64,000 bases of DNA from Pandoraea eparura (GTDB lineage Bacteria > Pseudomonadota > Gammaproteobacteria > Burkholderiales > Burkholderiaceae), in the NCBI RefSeq assembly GCF_902459725.1, contig NZ_CABPSH010000010.1, positions 124,001 to 188,000 of the forward strand, written 5' to 3'. Positions 15,046 to 22,288 of the stretch are shown in pieces. Under the pieces are notes generated by a model, which had not been told where the DNA came from, searched no databases, and worked only from the letters and a program-made list of their open reading frames with translations. Each line of letters begins with the position of its first letter. Position 1 is the first letter of the stretch. The position numbers and the translations under genes were made by a program.

Positions 15046-15392
15046 AAGGCCGCACGCCAACTACTGCTCAGAAACATTTCCACGATGACCTGTGCCGTCA
15101 TATCGGCTGCATCGCGTGTCGCTTCGAGGGTGGTTTCAACGACTACGTTTCTTTGCATCACATTGATGGCCGTACGAAGCCTGATGCTCATTGGCTCGTT
15201 TTGCCGCTCTGTGGCGGCCATCACCAGGACAACGGGACGGCTGTGGCTGTCCACCCCTACAAGGCCCGCTTCGAGGAACGCTACGGCGCGCAGATGGACT
15301 TGCTGCGCTGGTGCATCGAGTGGCTACAGCAACGAGATATGCAAGTCCCTGACGGCGCTTTGATCGCTGCCGGGATGATCGAGGGCACGTAA
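15042..15392 (+). CDS. Ref-like HNH nuclease
   Basis: 116 aa from ATG 15042 (ATGA overlap with the gene before). CRHIGCIACRFEG, SLHHIDGRTKPDAHWLVLPL and CGGHHQD give the Cys pair and the HHxDGR ... LPLCxxHH zinc/HNH signature of the Ref family (phage P1 recombination-enhancement nuclease, RecA-dependent). It probably cuts DNA at RecA filaments to aid recombination or repair during phage replication. Confidence 0.8.
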   Translation: MKGRTPTTAQKHFHDDLCRHIGCIACRFEGGFNDYVSLHHIDGRTKPDAHWLVLPLCGGHHQDNGTAVAVHPYKARFEERYGAQMDLLRWCIEWLQQRDMQVPDGALIAAGMIEGT

Positions 15393-16201
15393 TGGATTGG
15401 TTCCGCATGTACTCGGAATTTGCTTCCGACCCGAAGGTACAGATGATGAGCGAGGCTATGCAACGACGCCTCGTCATGCTTTTCTGCCTACAGTGCAGTA
15501 ACGGCATTGAAACGTTTCATGTAACCGAGCGTGAAACATCGATTGCGTTTGCAATGCGAGTTTCGGAACAGGAGTTGGCCGAGACGAAGGATGTTTTCAT
15601 GCGTCGAGGCTTCATCGATTCTGATTGGAATTTGCTTAACTGGAGCAAGCGTCAATATGAGTCGGATTCAAGCACAGGGAGGGTTAGAAGGTATCGAGAG
15701 AAGCAAAAACAACAAGTCGAAACCAATGAAACGTTACAGAAACGTTCCAGTAACGCCCTAGAACAGAACAGAACAGATACAGAACAGAAGGATATGTCGG
15801 GCAAGCCCGACGCCTCCTCCAAACCCCGTCGCTCTGCAAAACCAAAACCCGAAGACCATCCACAAGCCAGTGAGGTGCTGGACTACCTGAACGCAAAGGC
15901 TCATCGGTCATTCCAGCCCGTGAAGGCGAATTTGTCGATGATCGGCGCTCGGCTTTCCGAAGGCGCGACGGTTGCGGACTGCAAAGCCGTGATCGACGCA
16001 AAGGTAGCGCAATGGCTGAACGACGAAAAGATGGCCGAATACCTGCGGCCTGAGACGCTTTTCAACGCGACGAAATTTGCTGGCTATCGGGGCAGTCTGC
16101 CTTCTCCAGACGAACCTCCGCCTGACCCCAGCAAGCCGCCGCCGTATGTGGTCATCCCGGAGGGTGCGAGGTGGATTCCTGGGCGCGGGGTGGCATTTTG
16201 A
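15392..16201 (+). CDS. Phage replication initiator
   Basis: 269 aa. The N-terminal 100 residues (MDWFRMYSEFASDPKVQMMS, WNLLNWSKRQYESD) have the winged-helix look of phage O/DnaD-type initiators. A Gln/Asn/Lys linker covers residues 100-145. The C-terminal part (VLDYLNAKAHRSFQPVKANL, then YLRPETLFNATKFAGYRGSL) fits the phage conserved C-terminal domain (Phg_2220_C). It should bind origin repeats within its own gene and recruit the DnaB-like ATPase two genes downstream. ATG overlaps the preceding TAA. Confidence 0.85.
   Translation: MDWFRMYSEFASDPKVQMMSEAMQRRLVMLFCLQCSNGIETFHVTERETSIAFAMRVSEQELAETKDVFMRRGFIDSDWNLLNWSKRQYESDSSTGRVRRYREKQKQQVETNETLQKRSSNALEQNRTDTEQKDMSGKPDASSKPRRSAKPKPEDHPQASEVLDYLNAKAHRSFQPVKANLSMIGARLSEGATVADCKAVIDAKVAQWLNDEKMAEYLRPETLFNATKFAGYRGSLPSPDEPPPDPSKPPPYVVIPEGARWIPGRGVAF
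15728..15790. repeat. Candidate phage replication origin: iterons inside the initiator gene
   Basis: Three 11-bp units in tandem, GAAACGTTACA (15728), GAAACGTTCCA (15739) and GTAACGCCCTA (15750), are followed by repeated GAACA units (GAACAGAACAGAACA, then GATACAGAACA). An extra perfect palindrome GAAACGTTTC is upstream at 15509-15518. They lie over the linker-coding part, next to an A-rich purine stretch, as lambda ori lies within gene O. Confidence 0.5.
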
Positions 16202-16617
16202 AAGCCGCTCCGAACACGGGTGCAGTCCTCGAACTGCTGCGTGACGGCGTACGGCCAGCATTCGTCGGGGTGACGTTTTGCGGTGAAACGCCATTCGACC
16301 GCGATGGATTCGATGTGTATCCGAATCCGGGTGAGCGGTATGAGTGGCGTTGGGCGAGAGGATTGGACGTCGTGGCCTTCGCTAAGCCGGGGCAGCCGAT
16401 TGCTGGAGAGCTTCAGGCTATTGCAAACGCCAGGACGAATTCTCTACATCTTTGGGACGTCGAGCGACACGTCGGGGCGGAAGTTCTTCTCGACTTCCCC
16501 GCGTCGCATGAGCGCTACCGGTCTATGGTTTCGTCAAGGACACTGCCCGTGTGGCTCATGCCTTGGGATGCCCGAATGAATACCGAGTTTTTGGGAGTCA
16601 AACATGCAGGTGCTTAA
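16171..16617 (+). CDS. Phage hypothetical protein between initiator and helicase
   Basis: 148 aa from GTG 16171, which has GGAGGG seven bases upstream; a TTG at 16198 overlapping the initiator stop would give 139 aa (LKAAPNTGAVLELLRDGVRP). The protein has FVGVTFCGETPFDRDGFDVY and LPVWLMPWDARMNTEF. Not recognised. It overlaps the helicase start by 14 bp. Confidence 0.65.
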   Translation: MDSWARGGILKAAPNTGAVLELLRDGVRPAFVGVTFCGETPFDRDGFDVYPNPGERYEWRWARGLDVVAFAKPGQPIAGELQAIANARTNSLHLWDVERHVGAEVLLDFPASHERYRSMVSSRTLPVWLMPWDARMNTEFLGVKHAGA

Positions 16618-17578
16618 AGCTGACGTCATCAACCTGTCGGATTACATGACCGACACGGCCGAGTGGCACAAAGTGAGACCGGCTTCCGAGTGGATGAATG
16701 CTGTTGTCGATCATTTCCATCGTCCGCCGGAAATGCCCGCTGTCCGATTGGGCTGGACCAAGACGTGGGGGAAAGTCGATCTGCGCGACGGCGAGGTGAC
16801 GCTTTGGGCGGGCGTGAACGGTCACGGCAAGTCGATCATCACCAGTCAGGTTGCGCTTGACCTCTGCACGCAGGGCCAGAAGGTGTGCATCGCATCATTC
16901 GAAATGAAACCGCATAAGACGATGGCGCGCATGACGCGTCAGGCATGGGCAGCTTCGGATCCGTCTCAAGGATTCATCCGTGACTTCCACAAATGGACGG
17001 ATGACCGGCTCTGGATCTATGACCACCTCGGGAAGGTGACTCCGGACGCCATTTGCGCCGTGGCGCGCTATTGCGCTTCGGAGCTTGGCATCAAGCACTT
17101 GTTCGTGGACAACCTTATGAAGTGCGTTGCTGGTGAGGACGACTACAACGGCCAGAAGGATTTCGTTGACCAGCTTACGTCAGTGGCCCAGGCCGAGAAC
17201 ATTCATATCCACCTGGTAGCACACGTCCGCAAGGGAAAAGACGAATACGACCAGGTGGGCAAGTTCTCCGTCAAGGGTTCAGGCGCCATTACCGACTTGG
17301 TGGACAACGTGGTGATCGTCTGGCGTAACAAGAAGAAGGAAGCGCTGGCAGAGGGCAAATTGCACCTCAAGAACGACGAAGCGGATTACGTGATGGCCGA
17401 GGGGGATGTGATTCTGTCCATCGAAAAGCAGCGTCACGGCGAGTATGAGGGCGCCTTTCATTTTTGGTTCGACCGTGATTCGTTTCAGTACGTGGAGAAC
17501 CGCGGAGAATTTCCGCATCGGTACAAGTTGCCCAAACCCGTTGAATCGGTCGATATGGCCGAAACCGTGGAGTTCTGA
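16604..17578 (+). CDS. DnaB/RepA-like replicative ATPase (helicase domain)
   Basis: 324 aa consisting of a RecA-like ATPase with no primase domain. Walker A GVNGHGKS is at residues 70-77, Walker B at LFVDNLM (D169), and IHLVAHVRKGK is a sensor motif. Sequence order resembles the C-terminal domain of DnaB and T7 gp4. It likely unwinds DNA or loads the host helicase at the phage origin. Confidence 0.85.
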   Translation: MQVLKADVINLSDYMTDTAEWHKVRPASEWMNAVVDHFHRPPEMPAVRLGWTKTWGKVDLRDGEVTLWAGVNGHGKSIITSQVALDLCTQGQKVCIASFEMKPHKTMARMTRQAWAASDPSQGFIRDFHKWTDDRLWIYDHLGKVTPDAICAVARYCASELGIKHLFVDNLMKCVAGEDDYNGQKDFVDQLTSVAQAENIHIHLVAHVRKGKDEYDQVGKFSVKGSGAITDLVDNVVIVWRNKKKEALAEGKLHLKNDEADYVMAEGDVILSIEKQRHGEYEGAFHFWFDRDSFQYVENRGEFPHRYKLPKPVESVDMAETVEF

Positions 17579-17580
17579 CC

Positions 17581-17868
17581 ATGCGCGTGTCCAAGGAATT
17601 TGCTGAAGAGTTCGCCTATCTAGTCGAGTGGTACGGCTGGACGGCCGAGGAGGTAGCGGAGATTAAGCGAAATATCAAAGCTGACCCTGAGCCGATGCTT
17701 CAGTTCTTCTCCAGCTTGTCGAAGGCTCACAAGCGTGGTTATCGATTCGCCAACGGGGACGGCTTTCATCTTCTGAACGTTTTCTGCGCTGAGAACGGCA
17801 TTCCTGATCCTTATGGCCACGCTTATACCGGTGCCGAAGTTGACCGTATTGCGAGCGGCAATGCGTAG
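17581..17868 (+). CDS. Phage hypothetical protein
   Basis: 95 aa, acidic, helical: FAYLVEWYGWTAEEVAEIKR and LSKAHKRGYRFANGDGFHLL. Starts 2 bp after the helicase stop and overlaps the nuclease gene by 8 bp. Not recognised. Confidence 0.65.
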   Translation: MRVSKEFAEEFAYLVEWYGWTAEEVAEIKRNIKADPEPMLQFFSSLSKAHKRGYRFANGDGFHLLNVFCAENGIPDPYGHAYTGAEVDRIASGNA

Positions 17869-18145
17869 AGCCGCCAAGGTCGACGCGAATCAGCCCGAAA
17901 TTGTCTCGGCCCTTCGGGCTATCGGGGCAACGGTCGCTGTAACTAGCACGGCTGGCCAAGGTTTCCCCGACATTTGCTGCGGATGGCGCGGCCGGAATGT
18001 GTTGTTCGAGATTAAAGATGGGAGCAAGCCGCCGAGCGCGCGAAAGCTGACTCCTGACCAGATCGAATTTCATGCCGCATGGAAGGGTGAGATTGCGGTT
18101 ATCACGTCGGCTGCTGAAGCCGTCGACTACCTGTTGAGAGGGTGA
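17861..18145 (+). CDS. PD-(D/E)XK nuclease, VRR-NUC-like
   Basis: 94 aa from ATG 17861. FPDICCGWRGRNVLFEIKDG supplies the catalytic D and E-x-K of the small VRR-NUC-type fold; QPEIVSALRAIGATVAVTS and LTPDQIEFHAAW are typical of stand-alone phage members. It may act as a Holliday-junction or flap nuclease in place of RusA. The longer upstream frame lies within the previous gene. Confidence 0.85.
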   Translation: MRRAAKVDANQPEIVSALRAIGATVAVTSTAGQGFPDICCGWRGRNVLFEIKDGSKPPSARKLTPDQIEFHAAWKGEIAVITSAAEAVDYLLRG

Positions 18146-18146
18146 T

Positions 18147-18722
18147 ATGCCATACACGACAGCATGGACGACAGAAGAAAGGGAGACGCTTTGCCAGCAT
18201 TGGGGAGACGCTGGCCCGGTGAAGCGTGTTCTATGCCCACTTCTCCCCAAGCGGAGTGCTGACGCAATCGTGCGCTACGCCAGATTCTTGGGGCTTCCAA
18301 AACGCCCAGCATATCCGAAAGAGCGGTTTGCCCCTGCGTGGGAAGCAATCCGCACTTACATGGAGGCCCATCCGAACAAGAGTGCCGAACAGATCAGCAA
18401 TGCGCTTGCGATGTCTATGAGCACGGTTGCAAAGCACCTTCGTGCAAAGCACAGGGTGGATGAAATCCATGTGTCTGATTGGGGGCGCGTTGGAATAGTC
18501 GGGCCATATGCGCCTCATTACACATATGGCCATGGTCGAAATCGCATGAAGCCTCGCCCGATCACCGCGGCCCAAGCGTGTGCAAGGTATCGGGACACAG
18601 TGAGAAAAGATCCTGAGCGTCTGGCCATACGAAATGCGAAAGATCGGCTTAGGTATGCGGAAAGAACTGGCAATCTGGTAAAGCGTGACCCGCTGGTGGC
18701 CGCGCTGTTCGGGAGCGTGTGA
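18147..18722 (+). CDS. Phage DNA-binding protein with two helix-turn-helix segments
   Basis: 191 aa. N-terminal WTTEERETLCQHWGDAGPVK and RSADAIVRYARFLGL resemble a SANT/Myb-like fold; a second HTH is AEQISNALAMSMSTVAKHLR. The basic C-terminus (RYRDTVRKDPERLAIRNAKD) supports nucleic-acid binding. Near the end of the right early operon, it could regulate late genes, but no antiterminator family is recognised. Good Shine-Dalgarno GAGAGGG before the ATG. Confidence 0.65.
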   Translation: MPYTTAWTTEERETLCQHWGDAGPVKRVLCPLLPKRSADAIVRYARFLGLPKRPAYPKERFAPAWEAIRTYMEAHPNKSAEQISNALAMSMSTVAKHLRAKHRVDEIHVSDWGRVGIVGPYAPHYTYGHGRNRMKPRPITAAQACARYRDTVRKDPERLAIRNAKDRLRYAERTGNLVKRDPLVAALFGSV

Positions 18723-19147
18723 TGGATGACAAAGAACAGATGCGGCGCAAGTTCGAGGCTTGCTTCCATAGGGGCGAAACGTACACGGAGCGGGATTTCC
18801 AGATGTGGTGTGCCGGGCGCGCGCAAGGGTTCGTAGAAGGCACCGCAGCAGGCAGTTTGCTTGTGAGTGGCGGTAGCCAATCGCCTAGCCTGCCGCCCGG
18901 ACGCGTCACATGGGTAAGTGAACCATTCGCAATCGTGATCGACCGCTTGTATGACGGGGCAGGTTTAGAGATCGCGATATTCGACGGCGATGAAAGTTAC
19001 GTCTTTGCGGACGGAGATTGCTATCAGCGTGAGGGGGAGAGCATGTTGAGCAATGGGAATACCGCCGAATTCCTCACGCATCATCAGTTTCAGGAGCGTT
19101 TCATCAAATCTTACCGGAGTGCCCATGACCGACAAAGAGATGCTTGA
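18722..19147 (+). CDS. Phage hypothetical protein
   Basis: 141 aa from ATG 18722 (TGATG overlap with the gene before; GTG 18719 also possible). Starts MDDKEQMRRKFEACFHRGET and contains FQMWCAGRAQGFVEGTAAGS, a segment seen in many small phage early proteins. It overlaps the next gene by 23 bp. Function unknown. Confidence 0.65.
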   Translation: MDDKEQMRRKFEACFHRGETYTERDFQMWCAGRAQGFVEGTAAGSLLVSGGSQSPSLPPGRVTWVSEPFAIVIDRLYDGAGLEIAIFDGDESYVFADGDCYQREGESMLSNGNTAEFLTHHQFQERFIKSYRSAHDRQRDA

Positions 19148-19442
19148 GCTTGCGGCGAAGGCGGCGGTGCTGACCCGATATGAAGATACCGACCTGTGGT
19201 TAGACGAATCAGGAAATGTAGTCACCTTTGACCCACTTGAAGACGACGGCGACGCGCTGCGGCTGGCAGTGAAGTTGAGACTGCAAATCACGGTTACGTC
19301 AGATGGCGTCCATGCTGAAGGGCTGCCGATAGGTTATCTACTCCCCTACGCGCACGAAGCGTTCGACGGGCCGGGGTGTGATGGGGAAGCCACTCGCCGC
19401 GCCATCGTCCGCGCTGCTGCTGAGATAGGGAAGGGGATGTGA
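19125..19442 (+). CDS. Phage ABA-sandwich-like protein
   Basis: 105 aa from ATG 19125 with GGAG 7 nt upstream. MTDKEMLELAAKAAVLTRYE, PLEDDGDALRLAVKLRL and ATRRAIVRAAAEIGKGM are the recurring pattern of a common phage family (NinX / ABA-sandwich type). No known biochemical role. Confidence 0.75.
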   Translation: MTDKEMLELAAKAAVLTRYEDTDLWLDESGNVVTFDPLEDDGDALRLAVKLRLQITVTSDGVHAEGLPIGYLLPYAHEAFDGPGCDGEATRRAIVRAAAEIGKGM

Positions 19443-19606
19443 TGACCTATATCTTACGAGCCGTAAATAACGGTTGGATTCTGACAATTCCACCAAATGA
19501 GCTGGACCAAACCGCCCCTTACGGTGATTTTGTCTACGCCAACCTACGCGAAGTTGCTCAGCGCCTCGCCGAACTACATGGTGAGCCGATGCCACTTGAG
19601 TATTAG
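19442..19606 (+). CDS. 54-aa phage protein
   Basis: ATG overlaps the preceding TGA. MTYILRAVNNGWILTIPPNE, then LDQTAPYGDFVYANLREVAQ and RLAELHGEPMPLEY. A compact strand-helix protein; the tight overlap argues for translation. Not recognised. Confidence 0.65.
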   Translation: MTYILRAVNNGWILTIPPNELDQTAPYGDFVYANLREVAQRLAELHGEPMPLEY

Positions 19607-19613
19607 GGCCAGC

Positions 19614-19697
19614 ATGACGCCCATCAACATATTCATCATCGCCAGCACAGCAACCATCATCGGTTTCGGCGCGGCTTGTCTGCGGTATTTAGCATAG
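19614..19697 (+). CDS. 27-aa single-helix membrane peptide
   Basis: MTPINIFIIASTATIIGFGA plus ACLRYLA: one transmembrane helix. It lies 7 bp after the previous stop and 9 bp before the next start, with GGGCCAGC in front. Second such peptide in this operon (the first is at 14504). Confidence 0.5.
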   Translation: MTPINIFIIASTATIIGFGAACLRYLA

Positions 19698-19706
19698 GGA
19701 GAAAAG

Positions 19707-20123
19707 ATGGCATATACGGCATGCCCCACCCCGAAGGTTGAATATGTCTCGTCACTCGATACATATCCCTATGACGCATTGGACGACCTTCTGTATGACT
19801 GGTATTGCCGGGAGCAGGGGTATGTCCCTGTGGAAGGTTACGGGCGCCAGGATGTGGCATGCGCGAGGTCAGCCAGTTCGGATCAATGGCTTTCATCTGA
19901 CGAGGTTATCGACAGCCGGATTGAGGCGTATGTCATGCCGATGATCTCATTCGCGATGGAGGAATTGCTGAGCGATGACCGTATCGCGATCATGACCGAG
20001 TTACGCAATCGAAAAGGGCCGGCAGTGTGGCGCAACCCTCGCGTGGTTGACCAGAAGGAAGCCTATGCAAAGGCTAAGGCCAAGATCGCGCCGATTCTGT
20101 CGCGTAAAGGGGTCGAATGGTAA
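19707..20123 (+). CDS. Phage hypothetical protein, last early gene
   Basis: 138 aa. The N-terminal third is Tyr/Asp-rich (YPYDALDDLLYDWYCREQGY). The C-terminal half is helical and basic (ELRNRKGPAVWRNPRVVDQK, EAYAKAKAKIAPIL). Last gene before two terminators, a place where lambdoid phages keep the late regulator Q; nothing in the sequence confirms that. Confidence 0.65.
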   Translation: MAYTACPTPKVEYVSSLDTYPYDALDDLLYDWYCREQGYVPVEGYGRQDVACARSASSDQWLSSDEVIDSRIEAYVMPMISFAMEELLSDDRIAIMTELRNRKGPAVWRNPRVVDQKEAYAKAKAKIAPILSRKGVEW

Positions 20124-20184
20124 GTATTGCTTTTTTTCGAAAGATGTGCCATTCTTTGCGCAGAGGCCAGAGTTGCCTCTAAAA

Positions 20185-20220
20185 AAAGCCGCTTCGGGTC
20201 ATGCCGGGCGGCTTTTCGTT
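20185..20220 (+). terminator. Terminator 1 after the right early operon
   Basis: AAAGCCGC / GCGGCTTT with a 15-nt loop, then TTCGTTTTC; a run of seven As on the other side makes it potentially bidirectional. 62 bp after the stop at 20123. Confidence 0.75.
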
Positions 20221-20278
20221 TTCTCACGCATGGCGATTGCATCCGGTACGCGAAATCCGGACGCGAAATCCGATTACT

Positions 20279-20299
20279 AACCGCCTCCGGGCGGTTTTT
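20279..20299 (+). terminator. Terminator 2 after the right early operon
   Basis: AACCGCC-TCCG-GGCGGTT followed by TTT. A second stop signal 60 bp after the first, isolating late genes from pR transcription unless an antiterminator acts. Confidence 0.8.
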
Positions 20300-20431
20300 G
20301 CGTTTCTGGCTTACCCCAAGCCGGTAGTGGGGAGAAACACCGGCAGCGGTCGATACTTTGGGAAGCCGTCTCCTGCCGGTGCAATACCGGATCCTTTTGG
20401 CGGTAGGCGACCGTAACGTTATCTGGAGATC

Positions 20432-20752
20432 ATGATGGACCAATCGAACGAAGTGCAGCCGGTCGTGACCGATGCTGATGTAGGTGAGCAGGGAAACGTG
20501 CCGGGAATGTCGAGTACCGATACGACTACTGCGGCGATTGCACAGAGCACACTCGATGCTGGGTCGAATTCATCGGATGGGCTGGCGACAACGAACTCTG
20601 GGGAAGCGGCTATCTCCACTGACCAGAAGGCCGGGACGCTGATGCGCCTGCACGCTGCTATCGACGCGCTCGAAGCCAAGATCGGGAGCGGTGTTCACGT
20701 ATTCGCGCATGAGGTTGCTGCGGTGCGTGAGATGGTGAAAGCCGCAATTTGA
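20432..20752 (+). CDS. Phage hypothetical protein, first late gene
   Basis: 106 aa; GGAG precedes ATG 20432. Residues 1-65 are Thr/Ser/Asp-rich and disordered-looking; residues 68-106 (LMRLHAAIDALEAKIGSGVH ... VAAVREMVKAAI) form an amphipathic helix, possibly an oligomerisation segment. Directly upstream of the terminase genes; role unknown. Confidence 0.65.
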   Translation: MMDQSNEVQPVVTDADVGEQGNVPGMSSTDTTTAAIAQSTLDAGSNSSDGLATTNSGEAAISTDQKAGTLMRLHAAIDALEAKIGSGVHVFAHEVAAVREMVKAAI

Positions 20753-20774
20753 CAAAAAATAGCAAAAAATAGCA

Positions 20775-21068
20775 ATGGCAAAAGGATCTGCTCCGGGCGA
20801 ACGCCGAGGAGGTCGTAAGAAGGGAACGCCGAACAAGGCTACCGCTGACATCAAGGCGCTTGCACAGCAGTTCGGCCCGGAGGCCATCCAGAAGCTCGTA
20901 AGCATCATGCATACGTCTGAAAGCGATCAGGCGTGCATAGCGGCGGTCAAAGAGTTGCTTGACCGTGGATACGGCAAGGCTATGCAGGGCGTCGAGCTAA
21001 CCGGTAAGGATGGGCAGCCGGTTCAATTCAAACAGATCGAGCGCGTCATTGTCCGTTCTAAGGATTGA
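20775..21068 (+). CDS. Terminase small subunit-like DNA-binding protein
   Basis: 97 aa. The basic start GERRGGRKKGTPNKATADIK is the hallmark N-terminus of a family encoded just before large terminases; the rest is helical with ELLDRGYGKAMQGVEL. Expected to recognise the packaging site. There is no clear Shine-Dalgarno; the ATG is preceded by two direct copies of AAAAAATAGC. Confidence 0.75.
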   Translation: MAKGSAPGERRGGRKKGTPNKATADIKALAQQFGPEAIQKLVSIMHTSESDQACIAAVKELLDRGYGKAMQGVELTGKDGQPVQFKQIERVIVRSKD

Positions 21069-22281
21069 GACGCCAGCGGTCTATGAGCCGCTTCTTGCCC
21101 CGGCCCGTTACAAGGGCGCATACGGTGGGCGAGGCTCAGGCAAGTCCCACTTCTTCGCTGAGATGTTGATCGAGGACTGCATCCGGCAAAGGACCGATGC
21201 AGTGTGCTTGCGAGAGATTCAAAAGTCGCTCAAGTTCTCGGTCAAGAAACTGCTCGAAAGCAAGATTGAAAGCCTCAACGCGGGTTATTACTTCGACGTT
21301 CTGGACGCGCAGATCAACGCGAAGAACGGCGGCGTAATCATCTTCCAGGGGATGCAGGATCACACGTCGGACTCGATCAAGTCGCTCGAAGGATTTACCC
21401 GGGCGTGGTTCGAGGAAGCGCAATCTGCCAGTCAGCGCAGTCTCGACCTGCTTCGTCCCACCATCCGCGCACCGGGCAGCGAACTATGGTTCGGCTGGAA
21501 CCCACGCTACGCGACGGATCCGATTGACGTGCTGTTGCGTGGCGATACGCTTCCGCCTGGTGCTGTGGTCGTAGAGGCGAACTTCAGCGATAACCCGTGG
21601 TTCCCGCAAGAACTTGTCGATGAGATGGAGTACGACAAGCGGCGCGATCCTGACAAGTACGCTCACATCTGGCTTGGGAAGTATCAGCAGAACAGCAATG
21701 CCCGGGTGTTCCATAACTGGCGCGTCGAGGAATTCGAGCGTCCAGAGGGAACCATACACCGTCTAGGCGCTGACTGGGGCTTCTCTGTCGATCCTTCGGT
21801 TCTGATCCGTTGCGATATCGATGGCAACCGCCTGTACGTCGATTACGAAGCCTATATGGTGGGCTGCGAGATCGTGAACTTGCCGGAACTGTTCATGAGC
21901 GTGCCGGACGCCGAGAAGTGGCCTATCACGGCTGACTCGGCGCGGCCCGAGACGATCAGCCACATGCAGAAGAACGGATTCCCTAAGATCCGCGCTGCGA
22001 TCAAAGGGGCGAAGTCGTTGGAAGAAGGTGTCGAGTTCCTTAAGAGCTTCGACATCATCGTTCATCCGCGCTGCAAGCACCTGATTGATGAGCTGGCGTT
22101 GTATAGCTACAAGGTCGACCCTCTTACGGAAGCGATTCTTCCGATCCTGAACGACAAGGACAACCACGTGATCGATGCCCTTCGATATGCGTGCGAAGGC
22201 GCTCGCCGGGCTGGCAAAGCGCCAAAACCACAGAAACCTACTATTCGCCGGACGATAACATCCGGCGGCTGGATGTCATAA
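21049..22281 (+). CDS. Terminase large subunit (packaging ATPase/nuclease)
   Basis: About 410 aa if started at TTG 21049, overlapping the small-subunit gene by 20 bp; the frame is open further up to an ATG at 21010. Walker A YGGRGSGKS, Walker B/catalytic Glu in FTRAWFEEAQ, and nuclease acids in LGADWGFSVDPS, DSARPETISHM and DNHVIDALRYA. Fits the Terminase_3 group. It translocates DNA into the procapsid and cuts concatemers. Confidence 0.92.
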   Translation: MSVLRIETPAVYEPLLAPARYKGAYGGRGSGKSHFFAEMLIEDCIRQRTDAVCLREIQKSLKFSVKKLLESKIESLNAGYYFDVLDAQINAKNGGVIIFQGMQDHTSDSIKSLEGFTRAWFEEAQSASQRSLDLLRPTIRAPGSELWFGWNPRYATDPIDVLLRGDTLPPGAVVVEANFSDNPWFPQELVDEMEYDKRRDPDKYAHIWLGKYQQNSNARVFHNWRVEEFERPEGTIHRLGADWGFSVDPSVLIRCDIDGNRLYVDYEAYMVGCEIVNLPELFMSVPDAEKWPITADSARPETISHMQKNGFPKIRAAIKGAKSLEEGVEFLKSFDIIVHPRCKHLIDELALYSYKVDPLTEAILPILNDKDNHVIDALRYACEGARRAGKAPKPQKPTIRRTITSGGWMS

Positions 22282-22288
22282 GGAAGCC

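Larger units (their letters stand above)
20124..20431 (+). promoter_or_regulatory. Gene-free junction between early and late operons, with structured leader
   Basis: 308 bp without a credible gene. The first part carries two terminators (listed separately). From about 20320 a chain of complementary blocks appears: GCCGGT (20320), CACCGGCAG (20338-20346) paired with CTGCCGGTG (20373-20381), ACCGGA (20386), and CGGTCG (20347-20352) complementary to CGACCG (20408-20413). Alternative pairings are possible, as in an attenuator or antiterminator leader ahead of the terminase genes. The late promoter should lie here, but no consensus boxes stand out. Confidence 0.4.

Noticed and set aside
20127-20327. 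66-residue frame in the early/late junction
   Set aside because: It runs across two intrinsic terminators, has no ribosome site and no protein-like pattern.
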